NCBI GenBank assembly: GCA_009760855.2
Contig: WPIO01000024.1
Location: 4,548,501-4,612,500, forward strand
DNA from: Cristatella mucedo
Lineage: Eukaryota; Bryozoa; Phylactolaemata; Cristatellidae
Direction: 5' to 3'
Length of the DNA: 64,000 bases
Notes under the pieces: generated by a model
What the model saw: only the letters and a program-made list of their open reading frames with translations
Databases searched by the model: none
Told to the model about the DNA's origin: nothing
In this document: positions 45,741-57,200 of the stretch, piece by piece
Layout: each line of letters opens with the position of its first letter
Numbering within the stretch: position 1 is the stretch's first letter
Program-made: the position numbers and the translations under genes

Positions 45741-46308
45741 GTCCGTTAGGTATGCATAGATAAGTTAATATAAATTTCAATATGTAAAGAAAGATAGCTG
45801 AACCTGGTTAAAGGACAGCTGCTTTAGTAATTTGATTTTGTTTCACCCATAAATAGCTTCCAAGAGGTTACATAGGTCAACGAAATGTACAATTGAGTAA
45901 TAAAGCTAAGTTAGATTATATGAAAGGGAAGCCTTAGCCCAGCATATAAACCTTAGGACTTCATTTTATAAGCTAAAACTGCTAATGACGAGCCTCTGAC
46001 AGCAGCTTGTTAACAACTACAGCTATCGACCCAGCTGATGGCCAAATTGTTGCCGTTTCGCTGGATAAGTAGCAAAATAAAAAAAAGTGATATTTATTGT
46101 TAAAGCTCAAGACTGATTGGTCGGGATTTTGTCGTTTCGCTTTAAAAAATAACACAATATGAAAACAGGTAATAATATGGTACAAAAAAATTCAATAATA
46201 CGATAACCTTGGATGAAATTGTGTAGATGCATAGCAGCATTTTTAATGATTTAAAATATTTTAATATTCTATCGTAAAATGATATCAGAAAAGTCTTCTT
46301 ATATTGTG

Positions 46309-46505
46309 AGCCGGGATGGCACACTTGTCAAGGAGATCGCTCTCAAAACAATGGTTTCTTGGTCGAGGGCTTGAATCCTGCAGTGGGCGATCCTTTATTG
46401 CCATTGCAAGCTGTGGTTTGCTAGCTCATCTGCTGCTAGGAAAAAAGAGGCTGCCAAATCAGCCTCTTTTTTCCATTGCCGCCAGTACCTCATTCTGTAA
46501 TGCTT
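46309..46505 (+). mobile_element. SINE-B copy 3
   Basis: Head GAGCCGGGATGGCACACTTG, B-box-like CGAGGGCTTGAATCCTGC, then AGTGGGCGATCCTTTATTGC and CATTGCAAGCTGTGG, as in the other two SINE-B copies. It diverges after 46425, with an internal inverted pair AAAAAAGAGGCTG/CAGCCTCTTTTTT (46439-46473). Confidence 0.65.
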
Positions 46506-46997
46506 GAATTTTTTGTATTTCTTTATTTTATAATGTTGCTATCGAGTAAAAAACAATGTTCGGGGCTCCGATAAAAAAGCCTGCTTGTCACCTAAGCACA
46601 ACACTGGGTTTTAAAAATTACTCTCTTTACTAATAAATTGTAAAAAAAAAGTGAACGCAGGAGATGTCTTACTGAATTGCCAGGACAATTGTCGATTTAA
46701 AGAGACTTTTATTCTTGTTAAGCTGGTGGAGTGGCTTCATATTATAAGGGTTTTGGTCAAAAACCTCTTGGTGATTATCGCACCTCTCACATTTTAGCTT
46801 GAACGAAGTAATAGATTTGCCACCCCCCCCGTGGGTCATACATCTCACTCCTAATGGATTTTTATAATTGTCTGATTTTTAAAACAAATAAAAGTATAAG
46901 TAACCTGTTTAGTCCTAAGGTACATAATGCATCTAAAGAGAACGCAATCAGCTGAAATTGACATTAATTGTGAGCGCCACACAGCAAGACGGCTTAC

Positions 46998-47495
46998 CAG
47001 CACAGTTTCGGCCAGGCAGCCCATCGTTATCTTGATCGTAAGTTGAAAACTGAATTGGCTCAGCCACACTGTCGCTCTCAGAGCATCCACTGACATTACG
47101 GAGGTCACCTGCCGTTCCGTTATAGACCCCTAACTTTAATGAATACCTTGTTGCAGCTGATCCAACTTGAACACCAGAGTACTCAGCAAAAGCAGTAGCG
47201 TTTGTGAAAGTTGTCAGAGTGATCCTAAGGGCGACATCCTGATTCCTAGTGACATTATAAAGAAGTGAGTTTCCAAGCCAAAACTCGCCATCCAATTTAC
47301 CAAATCCAGCTTCATACTCCAGCCATGTTTTGTTGAAATTGAGTCTTCCATTATTTCTTCGCATTATGACCAACCACGGACCACCAATTGATGTAACATC
47401 GCACCAAACTAACTTAATTTGACTTTCAAAAACCAACTCATACATACCATCCGAGGTTACTTCGCCGCAAGAATATATAAGTCTTCTTTGAGTTG
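46998..47495 (-). CDS. ZP/FReD gene: fibrinogen-related domain, main exon
   Basis: Bounded by TTTTTTCTTTCAG|CA and GCTG|GTAAGC, both phase 1 (498 bases). It reads TQRRLIYSCGEVTSDGMYEL, then IKLVWCDVTSIGGPWLVIMR, RNNGRLNFNKTWLEYEAGFG, KLDGEFWLGNSLLYNVTRN, and ends FSTYDQDNDGLPGRNCAG. These are the diagnostic FReD blocks: C.ei..G.Y.l, V.CD....GGpW.vi.RR..G..nF...W.eY..GFG.l.gEfWLG, and the calcium-site DQDND followed by NCA. The domain (about 220 residues with the next exon) has usual length. Five N-glycosylation sequons (NKT, NVT, NAT, NGT, NVS) indicate a secreted protein. FReDs are carbohydrate or protein recognition modules, often in innate immunity and development. It joins the upstream linker exon in phase 1. 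Confidence 0.96.
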
Positions 47496-47499
47496 CTGA

Positions 47500-48055
47500 A
47501 AGAAAAAACATACAGACGCAAAATCTCACGGAGCCTAAACATAAATGGAGGCAGCTCCACGTACATGCCAAATCTTATTTCCAGTTGCTATAAAGTAAAC
47601 GCAGCTACGAAAGATAAACGAGCTGCAAAAACGCAGGAAGTGTAATGCCTTGGCTTTTTGGAAACAGCTGAAGTCGCTAGGAATACAATTAACCCAGCTC
47701 AACAAGCCCATGCAAGTGGAACTGCATTAACACTCAGAATATTTTACTAATTACATTTACCTATAACTTTGAAAAGTGCTCAGTTGAAAAGATCATATTT
47801 TCTGTATCACTAAGTCCTGTGGCATACGCAGACATACTAATAAGTATGCACAATAATTACAGGCTAAAATCCCTTGGTTAAACAAGATTTATTGATAATT
47901 CTTTCTTAGTCTTGATAATTATTATTGGATTCTGTGCGTGATATATTATTCAATATATTTTTACCGGTGATCATAATCAGAAAAGGAAACTGGGGCATCT
48001 AAGAAAACTAGAAACAGCTCTGATCTTTTCTATGGTATTATTAAACGTTATCCAA
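47500..48055. other. No recognised feature (intron)
   Basis: The start of the 7-kb intron between the linker exon (54480) and the FReD exon (47495). Nothing recognised. Confidence 0.5.
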
Positions 48056-48059
48056 TATA

Positions 48060-48190
48060 GTAATAGTAATAATAATAATAATGCATTTGATAAAGCGCCC
48101 TCAGAGAACTCAATCTTTTTCTAGGCGCTTTATATTTGCTGCAAAGAGAAATGCAATTAAATGGTGAGTAATATGATGTAATAATATACT
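48060..48190 (-). mobile_element. LINE tail-only copy (minus)
   Basis: The plus strand reads AATAATAATAATAATGC, TTGATAAAGCGCCCTCAGAG, AACTCAATCTTTTTCTAGGC and GCTTTATATTTGCTGCAAAG. It is a truncated LINE 3' end, followed by about 60 bases of AATAAT-type sequence at 48180-48245. Confidence 0.8.
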
Positions 48191-48829
48191 GCTAATAAGT
48201 AATAATAAAGTTAAGTAATAAAAAAATAACAATAATAAAAAAGCGTAATAATATATTGATATTAGTTATATCAAAAGGCCACTAAAAGAAGTCATTGCTC
48301 TGGTAAAAGGGAAAATTGAACACATGTTTTCTTTACTTGTACTTATATCCAGCTTTCTGGAGATCAAATTAGCTGATATCTATGGAATCGACAGGAATGG
48401 CCGTTCTGTGTTATATCACTGCTTGCAGGCTCAGTACCACTGGTAAACCTTAAAATTGGTTATATTTTGTCCTATCTTTCTGGAAGCATAACCCTTCGCT
48501 ATCTCCACATCACGCTTTGAAAACTGGTAAGAAAAATAAGAATAATCGTAGTGACCACAGAGTGCAATGCTATTACTCAGAAAGCTAGCAACAAATAATG
48601 CTTAAGATTTTGTTGGAATAAAGCATTGCATGCAGCTTAGTTATTGAAACTAGAAACTAAGCAAATCAGTATTCTAATGCGAGAATTGTGAAAGCTAGGG
48701 ACAGTGCTGTGAAACGCCAAGTCTAATAGTGTTTATCCATTGCCTCCACCAAAAGAGTAAACGACACTCTATAAACTTTCCAGACAAACCTAACAGGTGT
48801 CAATGTTAGTATTGACAGTATTCACAAAC

Positions 48830-49370
48830 ATGTAAATATCTTAGTTTGTAGCTTTATTGCACATCGTCAAGTCAGGGATGTTGTGACTTCATTTGGAATT
48901 GTTTTCCATGCTTTTGGAGCATACACAACTCATAATGGTCTCTGAGGAATTTAAAGGCTCCTACAAGAAATATATATGCAGTTTGATTCATAAAAACAAG
49001 TAGTATGACGATAAACTTGGTAGGTGAGTGGTATTAATATTAGGCTGAAGCAAGAGAACGACGAGAACTAAGTGTATGTGGAAGAACGTTGAAGTTGATA
49101 CGCTGATTGATTAAAAGAGAATGCAGGTCGGTGAGAAGCAGCTTGGTGCAGCATTTGGTCTACTCACGACAAACAAGCAAAGCTGAAGAGTTGTTCATAC
49201 CAACAGTATGCACCCGGTAGCAAAAGCAGTATACCACTAAACAGAAAGTTACACGAGTCAAGACGGGCTGTCACAAATGCATGGGCCAAATTACATGTAG
49301 TATCTCTGGCTAAGCGAGCCCGAACTTGAGCAATGCTATGTAGACCATTAATAGTGCTGGTGCCCACCCA
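48830..49370 (-). mobile_element. Degraded LINE fragment (minus)
   Basis: The minus strand contains ACTACTCATAATGGTCTCTG-type sequence equivalent to 'RDHYEL.AYAPKAWKTIPNEVTTSLT', then NGLHSIAQVRARLARDTTCN and LAHAFVTARLDSCNFLFSGI. The latter matches the 'LHNIAKIRACLDKDTTSKLVHAFVTSRLD' block of the local LINEs. Confidence 0.65.
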
Positions 49371-49399
49371 AACGAATTATGCCGCAGCTTCGGTATTCA

Positions 49400-51335
49400 A
49401 GTGAAGCTCCACAGTACGTGAAGGAACAAAGGTCAGCAACCGTGTAGGTGTGATTCCTGTGACTAAGAAATTGTTAAAGCTGTGGTTTGTGTTTCTATGT
49501 ATGCATGATTTGATCATAGACAGTGGGCTGGCTGGCACACTACCAGTGCAGGCAGACCGGTAGTGTCCTAAACCACCCCAGGGTCTAACAGCTGGTGGCT
49601 GTGGCCTAGGTACGGTCAGTGCCCAACTGCAGTCTGGCGGCTGTGGTTTATCCACAAGCCGGCGGCTTTGTCCTCACGCAACTCACGGGATGAGTTGTGG
49701 CTGGGAGGGAGTGGGGGCATAGGAGGGAACGCCAACCCGGGAGAGAGCTGTGTCTGAGGGAGCTCTGCAGGCAGAAGGAACAGAATGCGTTCCTGCGAAC
49801 CAGCTTTGGTGTTCTGCCGGCGCCGGCGTACCTATTCATTTAGAAGAGCACTGTTTAATTCGCCAAAGCGATGCTCAGAGTCAACCCAGAAGTGAGTGCT
49901 GCCTAGAACTCCGAGATTTGGGCTGGCCAATCCGCTTGTTGATGCTCAGCCATAACTAAGAACACATTACCACTTCAGCAGCTAGCTCTTGAGTGACTCG
50001 CAACGGCCATTTTGACATAATTAAAATAAAAGTCGCAGCAAGAAAATAGGTTTGATGGTCAGACAGAGAAAGCGACATATAAGCTATGTGCTAGGGCTGC
50101 ATCATTCCCGCCCTGTGAACCCCACGGACCATCTTCGACCGCACATAATGGACTTAGAATTAGGATTGACACGGAGTGACCAAGCTGAACACTGACTAGC
50201 TCATACACATTGATTTTGCTGGATCTCGCAATAAACCAAATTTCCCTATAGTGGTAGATGCAACATCTTAATAACCCGAAGGGCTTAACATGAGGGAGGC
50301 GCCTTCTGGCAGTGAAATCTGGACTGTAGGGTCACTCAATGCTTTGATTTGGTTTACCCAGGGTAATTGTTTGTGAGGATGGGCTACTGTTCACCACTAA
50401 TGAGTTCGAGGCTTTTCTACAGGTCCAAGTCATCCGGCCATTCTTCTCGGCTTCTAGTTATGGAGAGGAAGAGATTAGCCAGCGCAGGTGATATCCAACA
50501 GTACTCATTGATCAGTAACCATGTGTCCTTTTCCCCTGAGATCGCCACTCTATGTTCTACTCCCATCGCAGATACCGGTCAGCCGAAACTGCTTTTCCTT
50601 ACTACCGATCGTGATGTCATCAGGCCTTCTCAAGCTATGTATCTCATATGTTCGGATGACAGTTTGGTGTGGTTTAGAGATTCCTAAAATACTACAAAAA
50701 TCATGCCTCTAGTAACCATAAATACAGCCACGGATTCTGTGATGCATTAAGTTAACTAAGAAGCGGTGCTAAGTCAGTTTTTTTACCACCCGAACAATCT
50801 TTAATGGCTAAACTCAATTGGTTAACCGGGCCAGATGACTTAGGAAAAGATAAGCAGAGCGGTTGAAAGGAAAGAAACAAAACTGGTTGAACTAGCACTG
50901 TAATTCCGAATAATAATAACACTGCTGCTGTTGCAGAATCGGACGGGCGAATCGCCCAAGGCTCTGAAACAGCAGAACTCGACACTGAGATGCCGTCTGA
51001 CTAGCATGTAATGTTTGGTATAGCTGACACAAGCGACTATATGGAAGACACATTAACAGAAAGTGAAGCTGAACATATTTAAGTTAGCTCCTAAACTTCG
51101 GGATCCGGATTTATATAGGATAACCTGGCCACTGACACGAGCCCACATCTCTTAGCATGTCAACTAGTATGAGTGAAGGACACGTTCATCCACCTGCAAG
51201 AGTGTGTACTAAGAGACTAGAGTGTACTAAGCTAATCATGGGAAGAGCTGGGCGAACCATTTTCTTGAGCCAGGAGAGGGCCTCTTCCCATCCGTTTACT
51301 GAAACTTCAAAAGATGCACCATGTTAACCTAAGGC
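49400..51335. other. No recognised gene; intronic
   Basis: A more GC-rich block at 49520-49960 has open frames on both strands but no domain. 50100-51300 shows nothing I recognise. It lies in the 7-kb intron of the ZP/FReD gene. Confidence 0.4.
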
Positions 51336-51339
51336 TTTA

Positions 51340-51450
51340 CGGCTTAATAATAATAATAATGCAATTGATAAAGCTCCCTCAGAGAACTCAATCTCTCTCT
51401 CTAGGCGCTTTACATTTGCTGCAAAGGGAAATGCAATTGAATGGCTTCTT
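51340..51450 (-). mobile_element. LINE tail-only copy (minus)
   Basis: The plus strand reads AATAATAATAATAATGC, TTGATAAAGCTCCCTCAGAG, AACTCAATCTCTCTCTCTAGG, CGCTTTACATTTGCTGCAAA and GGGAAATGCAATTGAATGGC, the reverse complement of about 105 bases of LINE 3' end. Sharp 5' truncation. Confidence 0.85.
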
Positions 51451-51619
51451 CAAGAAGTCAAGGTGTGATGAAGATCTCTTGATTTTCAAAACGAGTTCCT
51501 TCTAGTCTGCAGACAATAGCTTAACAAATTCAAGTTTTTTTTCGCTAGAAACCTCAAGTCCTGCCATTCAGATCCATAGAGATTTATTAGAGGGAAACAA
51601 TGTGCTGGCTAGTTCTGAG

Positions 51620-53135
51620 AGGTCTCCTCTCTCCGCAGATATATTAAAATAGTGACCAAGAAGTTGTCAGCCTTCTTCACTGAAAAAATTCTACACACAT
51701 TCGTGCCTCAATAATACCCCTCCGGATAAAACAATTATTTAATACTAATCTTTTAATTTCTATATTAGATTTGCCAAGGTTTCTGCAGGTGATGTCGCTA
51801 CCTTTCTAAGGTTTAGCAAACGAGCTATACTCCTGAACGCCCTATTCGATATATAGTAGTGTTATAAAGCAGACAAACGTGGTGCTGCCATAAGTGAGAC
51901 TGCTTATGCTTCCCTGGAAAGAGAGTTATTACCCAAAACCTCTAAACCGGCCATCATTAAACTGATCCCTGAAAAATCTGTAATAAAAACCACAGAGATT
52001 GAAGCAAAAGATCTCCCAGTTTTCCTTCTTCCTTCTTTGTCAAAGATAATTAGAATGTTATACAAAGCTGCTTGCAGTAGACCTTTCAAAATTAATTGGC
52101 TGGACACCATCAGTCAAGGTTTACATGGTAGCATGCCACTAAATCGGCCCCCTCTACCTAACCGATAGCATTACACAAACAATGATGGCAGGAAAGCCAC
52201 TGCCCCATTAGCTAGATTATAAGCTGCGTTCGACACTGCTGACAACGATGTCCTACTTGAATGATTAAGAACAGCTATCGCTGTGACAGATTAAACACTG
52301 GCATCGTTCAAGTCGTATTGTTAAGTCGTTAAAGTAAGTATATTCGTTAGTTGTCAAGTCATATATTGTTCAATCCATATCGTATGGGGTCAGGTACCAT
52401 CTACCAGACCAGCCACCTATGGAGTTTCATAAATGGTCCATTCTCGGTCTTTTTCTGCTCAGCATTTATAATCAACGTCTGGGAAAGCGATTTGAGGCAA
52501 TGGAGAGATGCTATCAATTTTATGCTGACGATACTCAGCTGATTCTGTCGCTTGAAAAGTTGGAATGTGCTGCAGCCACTGATAAACTGAAAGCTAGGCT
52601 TGTAGACATTCGATAATGGACGTCTCAAGATTTCCTTAAAGTAAATGATGACAAAACAGAATGCTGCACATTCAAAACCCCATGCGTCCGGCTGGACTGG
52701 AACACTTTGCTCTTCTTCTGAGTGATGCTGTGGCGTGACCTCCACAGTTTGCTAAGAATATTTTAGTTTCGCCTCCGCCAGCTTCCTAAAATTTGGAATA
52801 CTTTTGAAGAAAGCTGCTTCCGCAGCTAGTCATCATTTCCGGTCTACGTCTAAGCTTAGTATCTACTTACAAGGTGGCTTGTGAAACAGTTAACCAGCTC
52901 CTTAGTCCTGTAGCGGCTAGATTATCGCAATTCCTGCTTGGCAGGACAACCGAAGAAAAGCCACAAGGCAACTTAAGCTGGCTATAAAAAAGGCTGCAGG
53001 GCTAGTCAGCTGATGCTTTAGGTTCCGCCATTCATCTTATTTGGGGGAAGGGGCGTCAACGACGGAGGATTCATCAAGTGACGTGTAGTTAAGTTCTTAC
53101 GCTCACCTACAAGGTTTGGTTGGCTTGGCTTCTTG
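51620..53135 (+). mobile_element. Long degraded LINE, RT region
   Basis: Plus strand, with blocks 'KVSAGDVATFLRFSKRAILLNAL', 'LKLIPEKSVIKTTEIEAKDLPVFLLPSLSKIIRML', 'AAFDTADNDVLLE' (52225-52262) and 'QFYADDTQLILSLEKLE' (52515-52565), then SRFPL/K-N-DDKTE. The order fits the same RT plan, but sequence details (for example LFLLSIYNQRLGKRF) are distinct from the other copies. Probably an older or sister family. Confidence 0.7.
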
Positions 53136-53339
53136 TACCTAGCCGAACTGCTGCACCAGTTTTAGCCTCCTCCTGCCTCATGTCCTGCACGGATAATTAA
53201 TTACCTGTGCCATAATTCGCTCAAAGACCGTCAGCGACCAAAGCTTTTGCACTAAAGGTCGTAAGTTGAGATACCAGTTTCACAATTCCTTCTCAGCGAC
53301 ATCTACTCAATTTTTGCCAACAGCGGCACATCCTGTTCC

Positions 53340-53570
53340 GGCGTGCAGATGTAGTTCTTTCACGATACTCACTACCTCAACGGCTCTCCCTGACTCATAT
53401 ATGTTCCTTACTTTCTCTTTGTTGTGTGAGATGAAGTCTATAAGCTACAAAATGCATTCCGAAAGTCGGATAGTCTGAAAGTGCTATGAAAATATCTCGT
53501 GAGTATAACCCACGTATTCGTTGTGGCTTTGTAGAGTTACAGACTGAGAAAAATACATAAATGTGAGTAA
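53340..53570 (+). repeat. ATTAC-tailed dispersed repeat, copy 5
   Basis: Matches copy 1 in CACTACCTCAACGGCTCTCC, TTTCTCTTTGTTGTGTGAGA, TGAAGTCTATAAGCTAC, AATGCATTCCGAAAG and GAGTTACAGACTGAGAAAAAT. The tail is degenerate. Confidence 0.6.
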
Positions 53571-54470
53571 ACAGGTGACAAACTCAGGCCACTTCTGGAT
53601 ACTTCAGCCAGCTTTGACTGCTCACATTAACCTACTGCACTCACTAGGTCGTGTATGCCTGCAGTAGCAAAGCACCGCACTAGTCATTAAGCACACACAT
53701 TAACATATAAAAAGTCCACGAAGTCAATATAGAACACCTATGCATTTACCACCAAGAGGCAGGATTGAGCATGGTTACAACATTTAAGACAGTAGCTGGC
53801 AGCTCAAAATGAAAGTTTGTCCAGCTTTAACGAAGCCCAGATCATACAGCCTAAACGATAGAATATGCGTGGCATACCTGCAATAATAATTGAAGTTCTT
53901 AGATCTCAGCTTAAATACAATCTGGTCTACAAAGGTTTTCAATTGTCCCAGAGATCTTGTCCCATTTATATATCAAGCTTGCCTTTCCCATTTGCGTATG
54001 CATAAAACAACGCACAACACCAGCCAAAAGTCCTATTAATGGATGACAATGAATAGATTCATGTTTGCTTTAGCATAGTGGTCGAAGTATATTAATTTTT
54101 TGCTTTCGCATGCTTGAAATAATACATTAAAAAACCCACGGGTATTGATTAGCATACATTCAGTTTTAAAGTGCTTGGACAAGCCTTGGGTTCTCACAAG
54201 GAGTTATAGAAGTAACGTATTATTGCAATTATTATTGTAAGCTTCAAAGCTCTTATAACGCAGACACTACAATCAGCTTCAAATTATGCCTGAGTCCTGA
54301 CAATTGTTGAAGGGGCTGAGAAAAGAGCAACTGCAGGCCAACAGCAGGCTCGTCACGATTAGTAGGCTATAGCCTCCGTCAGGTTGGCTAGCTTTTCGCA
54401 ACGCTCCCAGTGTTCTGCGTAAGCAAAGGATCGCCCATTGGCTAGCTGAAGCTGCGAATGCGAGGCTCTT
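53571..54470. other. No recognised feature (intron)
   Basis: AT-rich sequence in the 7-kb intron, downstream of the linker exon. Nothing recognised. Confidence 0.4.
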
Positions 54471-54479
54471 TCTACTTAC

Positions 54480-54776
54480 GTTTGGCTGTTTTGTTAACGC
54501 CAGCTGATGGTATTTGAGTAGGCTGAGGTGTGCTGCTATTGCGTTCGATCGATGTCTCCCTCGTTGTATTTAGCTCGTGTGAATCAGTTGTCGGCTCATC
54601 AATCATTAACGACTGAGACGTGAAGAGCTCTACGTGACACTCTAGGACCAACATCCCCTCCGAGTCAACAAAGTTGAAGGCCGGAAACTGAAAACCGTAC
54701 TTCTTGGAGTCGTTCGTAGCAGTTAGCCTGACCCAGTCAGCAACAGGGATCCTGCATTCAGTCGAGTGAAAACATC
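54480..54776 (-). CDS. ZP/FReD gene: first ZP domain, ZP-C end, plus Ser/Thr linker
   Basis: The donor AAAC|GTAAGT (phase 1) joins the FReD exon at 47495 exactly in frame. The exon reads GCFHSTECRIPVADWVRLTA, then KKYGFQFPAFNFVDSEG and MLVLECHVELF, followed by about 50 residues rich in Ser, Thr, Asn and Pro (TTRETSIERNSSTPQPTQIP). The FQFPAFNF...LVLECHVEL stretch is the terminal ZP-C pattern (F.aF.F......v.leC.v.lC); the last cysteine is Phe here. Upstream, LISD at 56343 would join GCF to make the typical LI.DGC. Two acceptors are possible: CTAG|GATG (phase 1) at 54776, or ATGCAG|GATCC (phase 2) at 54751, the position homologous to the second ZP domain. Confidence 0.7.
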
Positions 54777-55136
54777 CTAGTTTACTTACTAAAGTGCGTG
54801 CCAACAGGTCACTCAATCGTCACAGCTTTGAGATAGACTATGAACCAACATATTGTCCGCAATAAGTAATACTAAGCAACGACTTTAAGCTGAAATGTAC
54901 ATAGCTGCATGACGCTGAGGCCTAAAAGCCTTTATGTAACGTGAGATAGTGTGAAAAGTTTGATAAATAAGTAATTTACGTAGCCATAACATTTAGTGAC
55001 GGGCTAAAAAAAAACGTGTTTATAGAAAGGTAAATAATGAACATTGGAAAAACATCATAAAAGCTTATTTGCTACAGTAAAAAGTGATATTTCCCAACTC
55101 TTATTAACATTAAGGTAAACATTTGCAATGCTAATA

Positions 55137-56110
55137 ATAATAACAGGCTTGCATAGAGCCCTGGTAGAACTTAATCTCTTGCGAGGCACTTTACATAGGT
55201 TTTAAAGGAAGCTTGGTCGAATGGTTAGTGTTAGCATGGTAAATGACAGCAACCATAGCATAGCTAGGTTCCCTGAACAGAATCAACATGTATAAGCACA
55301 TGAAGGAAGAATAGCGTGAACGCACTAAATGCTATTATAAATAGTTGCATTTTAGCCTCTTCTTTTAACTTCGTCAAAGCCAAGGGATGTAGTGATGCCA
55401 GTCGGAAGTAGATTTCCAAGCTTTGAGAGAATACTAACTAAAGGCACGGTCTCCAGAGGATCCAAGGCTCGTTCGAGGTGTAGACTGGAACCAAAAACGA
55501 ATGAAATTAATAGTGAGCGACAGAACGTTGGTTAAGGTGGTGCTTCCGAGCCTGTGCGGGTCGGCGAGAACTGTCGAGATGTGCGACTGTGAAGCTCATG
55601 ACTGGCAAGCGGAACCACATAGTTTTGCACAAGCTCACGCCGGTCGACCAGCAAGCAGTCAGTTACAGAAGTCAGGGATATCACAAATGCATGGACCAAT
55701 TTAGATGCGACATCCCTATCTAACTAAGCCTGAATTTTAGCAATGTTACATAGCTGTAAGTAGGCAGACTTGATTGTGACGCTGATGTAGTCGTCTAATG
55801 AAAGGTCACTTTGGAATAGAAAACCTGGATTTTGTGCTGATGCAGCACTAGATAAACTGGCAGAGTCTAATTTGAGCGATAGGTTTTCCAATTTCAAAAT
55901 AAAAAAGTTTAGCCACATCTAGTGTTTTGGTTTTATCGTCATTCATTTCCTGAAGTTTGCTGTCATTCATATGCAGACGTCATTAATGCACGAAACATGG
56001 TTGAGTGAATTTGACGTGCTCGATGGCTGGGAGGGGTCAAAGTAAAGTACAGCTGAGTGCAATCTGCATGGAAGCGGAAGCCGGGAAGGGTGATTCAAAT
56101 AAAGAAGCTA
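55137..56110 (-). mobile_element. Degraded LINE 3' half (minus)
   Basis: The minus strand has a tail stem-loop (plus strand AATAATAATAACAGGCTTGC, AGAGCCCTGGTAGAACTTAA, TCTCTTGCGAGGCACTTTAC), then decayed coding: LKLENLSLKLDSASLSSAAS, QNPGFLFQSDLSLDDYISVT and IKSAYLQLCNIAKIQA. It inserted between two candidate exons of the ZP/FReD gene. Confidence 0.75.
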
Positions 56111-56342
56111 CTAATTGAAGTAAAGGGGAGGTGGAATTTCAGAATCCATTTCGCTGTCTTTTATAAATCTGTTACTCGCCACGTGCATCTATTCCTGACT
56201 GTTCTGGAAGTTACCTACAGTTGATAGAAAATTCGTCAGCGACGATTCTCATTGTTAAAGATCTCAACTGCTACTCCATAAAACCAATTCTCGCTAAAAG
56301 GAACTTGTGAAAATAATAACAATAGTGAAATTTTCATAACGC

Positions 56343-56467
56343 CATCTGAGATTAGTGTATAGTTTTTGTAATCGCCCTCAATGTTCTTCAAACAGTCCAT
56401 TTCGATTGGTTTGTAGTACTTGCACATATCAAGCCCACACAAGAAAACGAAGGGTAACTCACTGGCA
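56343..56467 (-). CDS. ZP/FReD gene: candidate exon, first ZP domain, ZP-C first half
   Basis: The minus strand reads ELPFVFLCGLDMCKYYKPIE, then MDCLKNIEGDYKNYTLISDG. The second half has the ZP-C pattern of a cysteine followed some 12-18 residues later by 'Y.LI.dG', comparable to SSCYIG...KDYQLIRNR in the second ZP domain. The reading frame stays open to 56236. The 5' boundary is uncertain; TTTCTAG|T at 56467 is one option. The 3' boundary is unclear: LISDG would join GCF of 54776 in frame if GATG|GCGTTA is a GC donor; the GT two bases on gives the wrong phase. A remnant LINE abuts at 56480. Supported by motif only. Confidence 0.4.
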
Positions 56468-56480
56468 CTAGAAATGCTGT

Positions 56481-57200
56481 TTAACGGATGGGATTTCTTT
56501 TCTTTGTAAATTCGGGCAACTCAGGGCATTCTGTGACGCCAATCGGGATTAAGTTCCATACATGTGAAGAATGCGAACCATGGGTGCGGTCTCCAGCAGA
56601 TTTCAGAGTAGCTTGAGGCACTGCTTGGCAACTTAAATCAGAAGAGTAGGTGGGATCATGGTCTGACGGAAATAGTTCCGACAAGTTGACGGAAGTATAA
56701 GAATGAAGTGAAGGGATATAAGACAGATTTAACTCATTGAAGTGACCGGCTGCTCGATAGGAAACCAGTACAGGCCAGGAATTTTTTAACTTGGAAATCT
56801 TGGCATTCACGAGAGACCAATGAGGCTTAGTTGTTTTGCACATCCTGTAAGCGCCTTTTTGCAAATGCTGGATGGCAAGCTAGTATTCAGTTATAGAAAA
56901 CCCAATCAGAGGGTGGATGTCTTAACTTCACGGAAAAGCTAAATTGCGATTTCCAGAATCAACAGGCACACGTTTATGTAATTTTAACAAGTCTAATATA
57001 GGCATACTTGACTTTGGAGCTTATGTAGAGATCTATTAAATGATTACTTGGGAACCGGAGATCCCAATATCGTGGAGGTGCACGGGAGATATTATTGCCT
57101 AAAAAATGTTGAGGGTTAGTTTGATTAATATGAGTAACAAAATGTTTGCCCATAACTAGTAGCTTGGCTTTAATTTGAGAAAGTTACCATCAAGTAGTAT
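56481..57200 (-). mobile_element. Degraded LINE C-terminus (minus)
   Basis: Minus-strand coding remnant: AAGHFNELNLSYIPSLHSYT, the 'SSDLSCQAVPQATLKSAGDRTHGSHSSHVWNLIPIGVTECPEL' region equivalent to 'ESSSLSRPRTNLKPFGDPAFSLYALKTWNSLPTCI', ending PEFTKKRNPI. The upstream part (56880-57200) has the KLLVMGKHFVT-like block. It lies upstream of the candidate exon at 56343 and likely inserted in an intron of that gene. Confidence 0.7.

Larger units (their letters stand above)
41274..46997 (-). other. ZP/FReD gene intron inside the FReD
   Basis: A 5.7-kb intron inferred from phase-1 sites on both sides. It holds two LINE fragments, a SINE-A, an AT palindrome and two SINE-B copies, with the remaining sequence unassigned (41274-42755 and 45750-46300 show nothing recognised). 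Confidence 0.85.
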
